Origin: CAYMLL01 sp964390645
GTDB taxonomy: Bacteria; Planctomycetota; UBA8108
Length of the DNA: 11,112 bases
Direction: 5' to 3'
Assembly: GCA_964390645.1 (NCBI GenBank)
Contig: CAYMLL010000260.1
Coordinates: forward strand, 1-11,112
Shown here: positions 7,616-11,112 of the stretch, in pieces
Layout of the letters: every line of letters starts with the position of its first letter
Numbering within the stretch: position 1 is the stretch's first letter
Made by a program: the position numbers and the translations under genes
Notes under the pieces: generated by a model
The model's database searches: none
Told to the model about the DNA's origin: nothing
Seen by the model: only the letters and a program-made list of their open reading frames with translations

Positions 7616-10600
7616 AGACACGACTCCGGCGGGTTCAGGCAGCCGACCGCGTCGTCGATCTCAGTGCCGGGACCGCAGTCCGGGTACGGTGCCGGCGGCT
7701 GCGGGCCGCCGAGGAAGAGGAAGTTCAGCACGTAGATCGCCGACGTGAGGCCGGGAGCGCCCTCGCCGTTCGAGTCACCTCGAATGAAGAGCGGGCCATC
7801 GTCGATGATGCCGGTGCAGTCACCGAAGCGGATGTAGTCGATCTCGAGCGTCGTGCCGGCGTCGTCGCCCGGATCGAGCCGGAAGAGGATCAACGGTCCG
7901 ACGACTGCGTCTCGAAGGTCGAAGCGGTAGACGTGGAACTCGTCGTCCCCCTCAGCGGTGATCCGGAACGAGCGCTCCTCGGCCGCGCCGTTGCGACCGG
8001 GCGCGTCCTCGGCCCAGAAGATCTGCCAGCCCGCCGCACCGCCCGGCAGGAGGCGGATCCGAGCCTCGATGATCGCGCACTCCGCCGTCACCGCCTTGCC
8101 AAGGTTGAAGATGTATGGATCCGGGCCGGTCGTCGCCGCGTTGAGAATCCCGGCCTCCGTGTCGACCGTGAGCTCCATCGAGTTCGACGCGAAGGAGGCG
8201 AGGTCGGCCTCGTCGTCGAACTCCCCGAGTCTCAGAATGTCCGGAGGCAGCGGGTCGTCCGGATCGACGGTGATCTCGGGAGCTCCGAAGACCGAGATGA
8301 AGATCGTCGTCTCCGCCTCGGGGTACTCTTCGTATACGGCGTAAACGGTGTACTCGGTCCGCTCGACCGGGTCGAGAGAACGGCCCGAGATAATCCCGGT
8401 GAACTCGTCGAAGACGAGGTCCAGCGGCAGGTCGGGCTCGATTTCGTAGGACAGAGGCTCGGCGAGGGCAGTCAACGGAGCCAAGGGCTGAATCTGCCGT
8501 TCGACCGTGAAGACGTTCTCGACGTTCGGATACGTGAAGAACGGGTTGGAGACCTGGATGCTGATCGTCGTCATGTCGGTCTCGCCGCTCGGAAACGTCG
8601 CGGTCACGAGATAGTCCGTCGGGGGATCCTCGGTGGTCGGTGTCCCCGAGATTCGACCCGTGTCGGCGTCGAGGTCGAGGCCGTCGGGAAGCGTCGGGTC
8701 GATCGCGAAGGACGTCGGCGTCGCAAACTCGGTGATCGGGTCGTTCGGCTCGATCTCGACGTCTGGCAGGTAGATCGCCGAGGTCACGGTGTAGCCGAGA
8801 AGCGTCGGCACCGGAGCGTCGTCCGGGTTGTTCGGATCGGTTCCGAACGTGACCTCCTCGCCGTCGTCAAACCCGTCGTCATCGGAGTCCGGATTCTCGG
8901 GGTCGGTGCCGGTGTCACGCGGTCCGTTGAAGACACCCGTGTTGGTCTCGACCGAGTCGGGGAGACCGTCCTCGTCGGTGTCGGCTCCGACCGTCCCGAT
9001 GCGGACGTAGTCAACCTCGACGACCGTGCCGGGCCCCCCGCCCGGATCCCACCGCACGTCGGTGAGACGAGTCGAGACAACCTGGCTGAGGTCGTAGTGG
9101 TAGACGTGGAACTCGCCGTCCTCGATCGGTGTATGCGGGAAGCGACGCAGGCCCGAGAAGCCAGGAGCGGCCTCCTCACCCCAGAAGAGCTCCCAGTTGA
9201 CGCCGTCGGATTGGACGACTCGGTAGCGGCTCTCGACGATCGTGAGCTCCGGCATCGTTGCGGCGATCGCGGTGCGGAAGAAGTACGGATCCCCACCGGT
9301 CGTCGTGACGTCGAGCAGACCGTTGGACGCCACGAGAGTGCACGCGTTCGCTGCCCAACCCTGCAGATCGCCGCCCGTGTTGAACTCGGCGACCGATACG
9401 AAGTCGTTGATGGTGTCCACCGGATCGACGGTCAGTACCGGCAGGCCGACGATCTCGACGAACATCGAGAGCTCGAAGTCCGGGAAATCGTCGTAGAGCG
9501 CGAAGACCGTGTACTCGGTCCGAGGGCTCGACTCGAAGGCCGTGCCGAAGAGTTCGCCGGTGTCAGTATCGAGGAACAGCTCCGCCGGGAGATCCGGCTC
9601 GATCTCGAACGACGTCGGCGCCGGGCCAACGATCTCCGGTAGGACCCCGGCGATCACCTGGCCCACCTCCAACCGGACGTCGGCGAACGGATAGCGGATG
9701 AACGGATTGCGTACCTCGATGTTGATCGTAGTCGAGTCGGACAGACCGCCGCCGAACGTCGCCGTGACCTCGTAGTCCGCCGCCGCGCTCACCTCGCTGG
9801 GCGTGCCGGAGATGACGCCGGTCGTGGCGTCGAGGTCGAGTCCGTCGGGAAGCGCGGGGGCGACTTCGAACGACTCCGGCGTTCCGGAGTTGACGACTGG
9901 GTTGTTCGGCGGGATCTCCGTGTCGATAACGTAGACCGCGGTCGCCGTCTCGTAGCTGGCGAGCTCGGCCTGCGGGACGTCGTCGACGTCGTTCGGATCG
10001 GTGCCGAGTGCGACCTCCTCGCCGTCGTCGAATCCGTCGCCATCGGAATCGGGGTCGTCCGGGTTCGTGCCGGTGTCACGAGGACCGTTGAAGACACCGG
10101 TGTCGGTCTCGACCGAATCCGGCAGGCCGTCTTCATCCGTATCAGGTGAGTTCGTTCCAACGCGGACCCAGTCGACCTCCAAGCGGGTTCCGGCGCCAGG
10201 TCCCGGATCGATCCGCACATCGTGAATGCGACTGGTCAGCACGGCCGACAGATCCCATTGGTAGATGTGGAACTCGCCGTCCGCGGCCGCCGAATAGCCG
10301 ATCCGTCGCCCACCAGCGAAGCCGGGTGCCGCCTCCTCGCCCCAGAAGAGCTCCCAGCCGCCGCCGTCGCCCACGAACACGCGAATGCGCGCCTCGACCT
10401 TCGTCATCGCGGGCGTCGTGCCGGCGATCCCGGCGCGGAAGAAGAACGGATCGCCTCCGGTGGTCGTTGCCTCGAGCACGCCGTTGAGTACGGATGCCGT
10501 CACCGACCCGTTGGTTGTCCAACCCGCGATGTCTCCGTCGACGTTGAAGTCTCCGATCGTCAGGTAGTCGTTGATCGACTCCTCCGGATCGAGAAAGAAC

Positions 10601-10689
10601 TCCTGGGCAGAGACCGATCGTGGCATGGCCAGCCAGTTGACGAGCAGGACAGACGCCACCGTGTAACGAAGAGAACGATTCCCTGTCAT
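7612..10689 (-). CDS. Secreted multi-modular repeat protein (CBM-like, TSP3-like, He_PIG modules; dockerin-like tail)
   Basis: The product is 1025 residues from ATG 10689; GGAG lies 6 bases upstream (10696-10699). An upstream in-frame ATG (10800) would add a non-hydrophobic leader before the signal peptide, so it is rejected. Residues 1-28 are a signal peptide cleaved after SVSA (SVSA|QE). Then comes a unit: A, a beta-sandwich carbohydrate-binding-like module (34-178; GGDPFFF, WELFWGEEAAPGF, EVDWVRVG); B, a TSP3-like calcium segment (183-236; DTDEDGLPDSVET, DSDGDGFDDGEE); C and D, two Ig-like He_PIG modules (241-327, 328-416; LPDGLDLDATTGVISGTP). The whole unit repeats at 420-802, and a third A module follows (806-957). 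A degenerate dockerin-like tail (966-1004) ends in FLFLGG. It is probably a surface or matrix protein binding polysaccharide. It is the first gene of the operon. Confidence 0.85.
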   Translation of the reverse strand: MTGNRSLRYTVASVLLVNWLAMPRSVSAQEFFLDPEESINDYLTIGDFNVDGDIAGWTTNGSVTASVLNGVLEATTTGGDPFFFRAGIAGTTPAMTKVEARIRVFVGDGGGWELFWGEEAAPGFAGGRRIGYSAAADGEFHIYQWDLSAVLTSRIHDVRIDPGPGAGTRLEVDWVRVGTNSPDTDEDGLPDSVETDTGVFNGPRDTGTNPDDPDSDGDGFDDGEEVALGTDPNDVDDVPQAELASYETATAVYVIDTEIPPNNPVVNSGTPESFEVAPALPDGLDLDATTGVISGTPSEVSAAADYEVTATFGGGLSDSTTINIEVRNPFIRYPFADVRLEVGQVIAGVLPEIVGPAPTSFEIEPDLPAELFLDTDTGELFGTAFESSPRTEYTVFALYDDFPDFELSMFVEIVGLPVLTVDPVDTINDFVSVAEFNTGGDLQGWAANACTLVASNGLLDVTTTGGDPYFFRTAIAATMPELTIVESRYRVVQSDGVNWELFWGEEAAPGFSGLRRFPHTPIEDGEFHVYHYDLSQVVSTRLTDVRWDPGGGPGTVVEVDYVRIGTVGADTDEDGLPDSVETNTGVFNGPRDTGTDPENPDSDDDGFDDGEEVTFGTDPNNPDDAPVPTLLGYTVTSAIYLPDVEIEPNDPITEFATPTSFAIDPTLPDGLDLDADTGRISGTPTTEDPPTDYLVTATFPSGETDMTTISIQVSNPFFTYPNVENVFTVERQIQPLAPLTALAEPLSYEIEPDLPLDLVFDEFTGIISGRSLDPVERTEYTVYAVYEEYPEAETTIFISVFGAPEITVDPDDPLPPDILRLGEFDDEADLASFASNSMELTVDTEAGILNAATTGPDPYIFNLGKAVTAECAIIEARIRLLPGGAAGWQIFWAEDAPGRNGAAEERSFRITAEGDDEFHVYRFDLRDAVVGPLILFRLDPGDDAGTTLEIDYIRFGDCTGIIDDGPLFIRGDSNGEGAPGLTSAIYVLNFLFLGGPQPPAPYPDCGPGTEIDDAVGCLNPPESCL
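8275..10590 (-). repeat. Two tandem coding repeats with a period of about 1161-1164 nt
   Basis: Unit 1 (about 10590-9433) and unit 2 (about 9432-8275) encode the same A-B-C-D module order, offset by 387-388 residues. The nucleotide sequence is best kept in the TSP3-like segment: ggtgtcacg at 10072-10080 and again at 8911-8919 (offset 1161), both followed by nearly identical bases encoding GVFNGPRDTGT. A third copy of module A only follows at 8274-7819. The arms are clearly diverged elsewhere, so this is an old in-gene duplication. Confidence 0.85.
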
Positions 10690-10999
10690 GTCGGACTCCA
10701 GATAGAGTGTGGTGAAGTGACGCGAGTCGCGACCCTCTGCCCGTGTACGTGACCAGGTACTGCCGGTCGGATAACCCCGTGCGACGCGAGCGCCGATCAC
10801 CTATTCCCTCTCGGTCTCGACCTGTACGGATCGAGGAACACAACCCTGCGGGACCCTCGGCCACCCAATCGACCCGAAAACCCCGCGATGCTCCGATTTC
10901 GTGTCGAGCGAATCAAGACTTTCCGGTGCTTCCGCAATCGAGTGTTGGCGCCTCGATCGTAAGCCGTTCCAGAGGTAGAGTCTACGGCCGGTTTCGTGA
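10690..10999. other. Upstream region of the two-gene operon, no gene recognised
   Basis: This stretch precedes the modular protein gene on the - strand and should hold its promoter. I see the ribosome site at 10696-10699 but no -35/-10 pair I would defend. GTGATCAC (10996-11003) at its far edge is an 8-bp palindrome. A 91-codon frame on the - strand (11072-10797) is rich in R, G and S, lacks a recognisable motif and is not called. Confidence 0.4.
10696..10699 (-). promoter_or_regulatory. Ribosome binding site of the modular protein gene
   Basis: GGAG on the - strand lies 6 bases before the ATG at 10689. It decides this start over the longer in-frame alternative at 10800. Confidence 0.65.
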
Positions 11000-11112
11000 T
11001 CACCAGTTCCACCCGTGACCAGCCCCCACGAGAATCCCGGCAAGCATCAGCACGCACGTCGCGAAGGCGCACTTGATGTTCCGTCCCCCCTGTTCGCTGC
11101 TATCAGGAAAAC
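11000..11112 (-). CDS. Possible small hydrophobic protein, C-terminus only (runs off the window)
   Basis: On the - strand a frame is open from the window edge to TGA at 11002-11000 and shows about 36 residues. They read FPDSSEQGGRN, then a hydrophobic stretch CAFATCVLMLAGILVGAG, then HGWNW. This could be a single membrane segment near the C-terminus of a protein whose start lies outside the window, or a small protein starting within it (for example at an internal GTG or ATG). No family is recognised. It would be in the same direction as the operon, ending about 310 bases before the modular protein gene. Low confidence because so little is seen. Confidence 0.3.
   Translation of the reverse strand, partial: FPDSSEQGGRNIKCAFATCVLMLAGILVGAGHGWNW

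Noticed and set aside
7933..9642. A 569-codon open frame on the + strand across the modular protein gene
   Set aside because: Same shadow effect; composition is dominated by R, V, D and G and it mirrors the repeats of the real gene.
10797..11072. A 91-codon frame on the - strand upstream of the operon
   Set aside because: Rich in R, G and S, with no motif, and it overlaps a better hydrophobic frame at the window edge.

Overview
This is a high-GC bacterial window. It probably comes from a Planctomycetota-like or similarly complex-walled, often uncultured lineage. The clues are two very large secreted proteins carrying lamin-tail, CotH, He_PIG and TSP3-like modules, and C-termini with a dockerin-like FIRGD...FLFLGG ending that I associate mainly with planctomycetes. 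This taxonomic call is inference from protein style; no rRNA or marker gene is present.

Left part (1-2480, + strand): an IS66-family insertion sequence with its three genes in order: tnpA (59-376), tnpB (370-714, overlapping tnpA by 7 nt) and the DDE transposase tnpC (775-2328). The left end lies outside the window. The right end is placed by inference at 2480, where the sequence ends in GTTAC (IS66 ends read GTAA inward). This point falls inside the open frame of the next gene, an FdtA/QdtA-type dTDP-sugar 3,4-ketoisomerase (2409-2912). The element therefore appears to have landed at the original start of that gene and to have replaced its first codons with an IS-encoded leader.

Middle (2913-3210): a convergent intergenic stretch with no convincing gene.

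Right part (3211-10689, - strand): a two-gene operon read from right to left. The first gene (10689-7612) encodes a 1025-residue secreted protein with two nearly identical four-module units of about 387 residues, a third copy of the first module and a dockerin-like tail. The second gene (7615-3211) overlaps the first by four bases (GTGA). It encodes a secreted protein of about 1467 residues with lamin-tail domains, galactose-binding-like domains, a CotH kinase-like domain and two dockerin-like repeats. Its first lamin-tail domain is broken by a frameshift near 7280; comparison with another lamin-tail domain of the same protein suggests a deletion of about 32 nt. Translational coupling and the shared C-terminal tail suggest that both products go to the same place outside the cell, possibly as a surface adhesin or carbohydrate-binding protein with a partner CotH-type enzyme.

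Far right (10690-11112): the upstream region of the operon, and at the edge the C-terminus of a possible small hydrophobic protein on the - strand. The most interesting content is the coupled two-protein secreted system; the most concrete anomalies are the IS66-fdtA junction and the lamin-tail frameshift.
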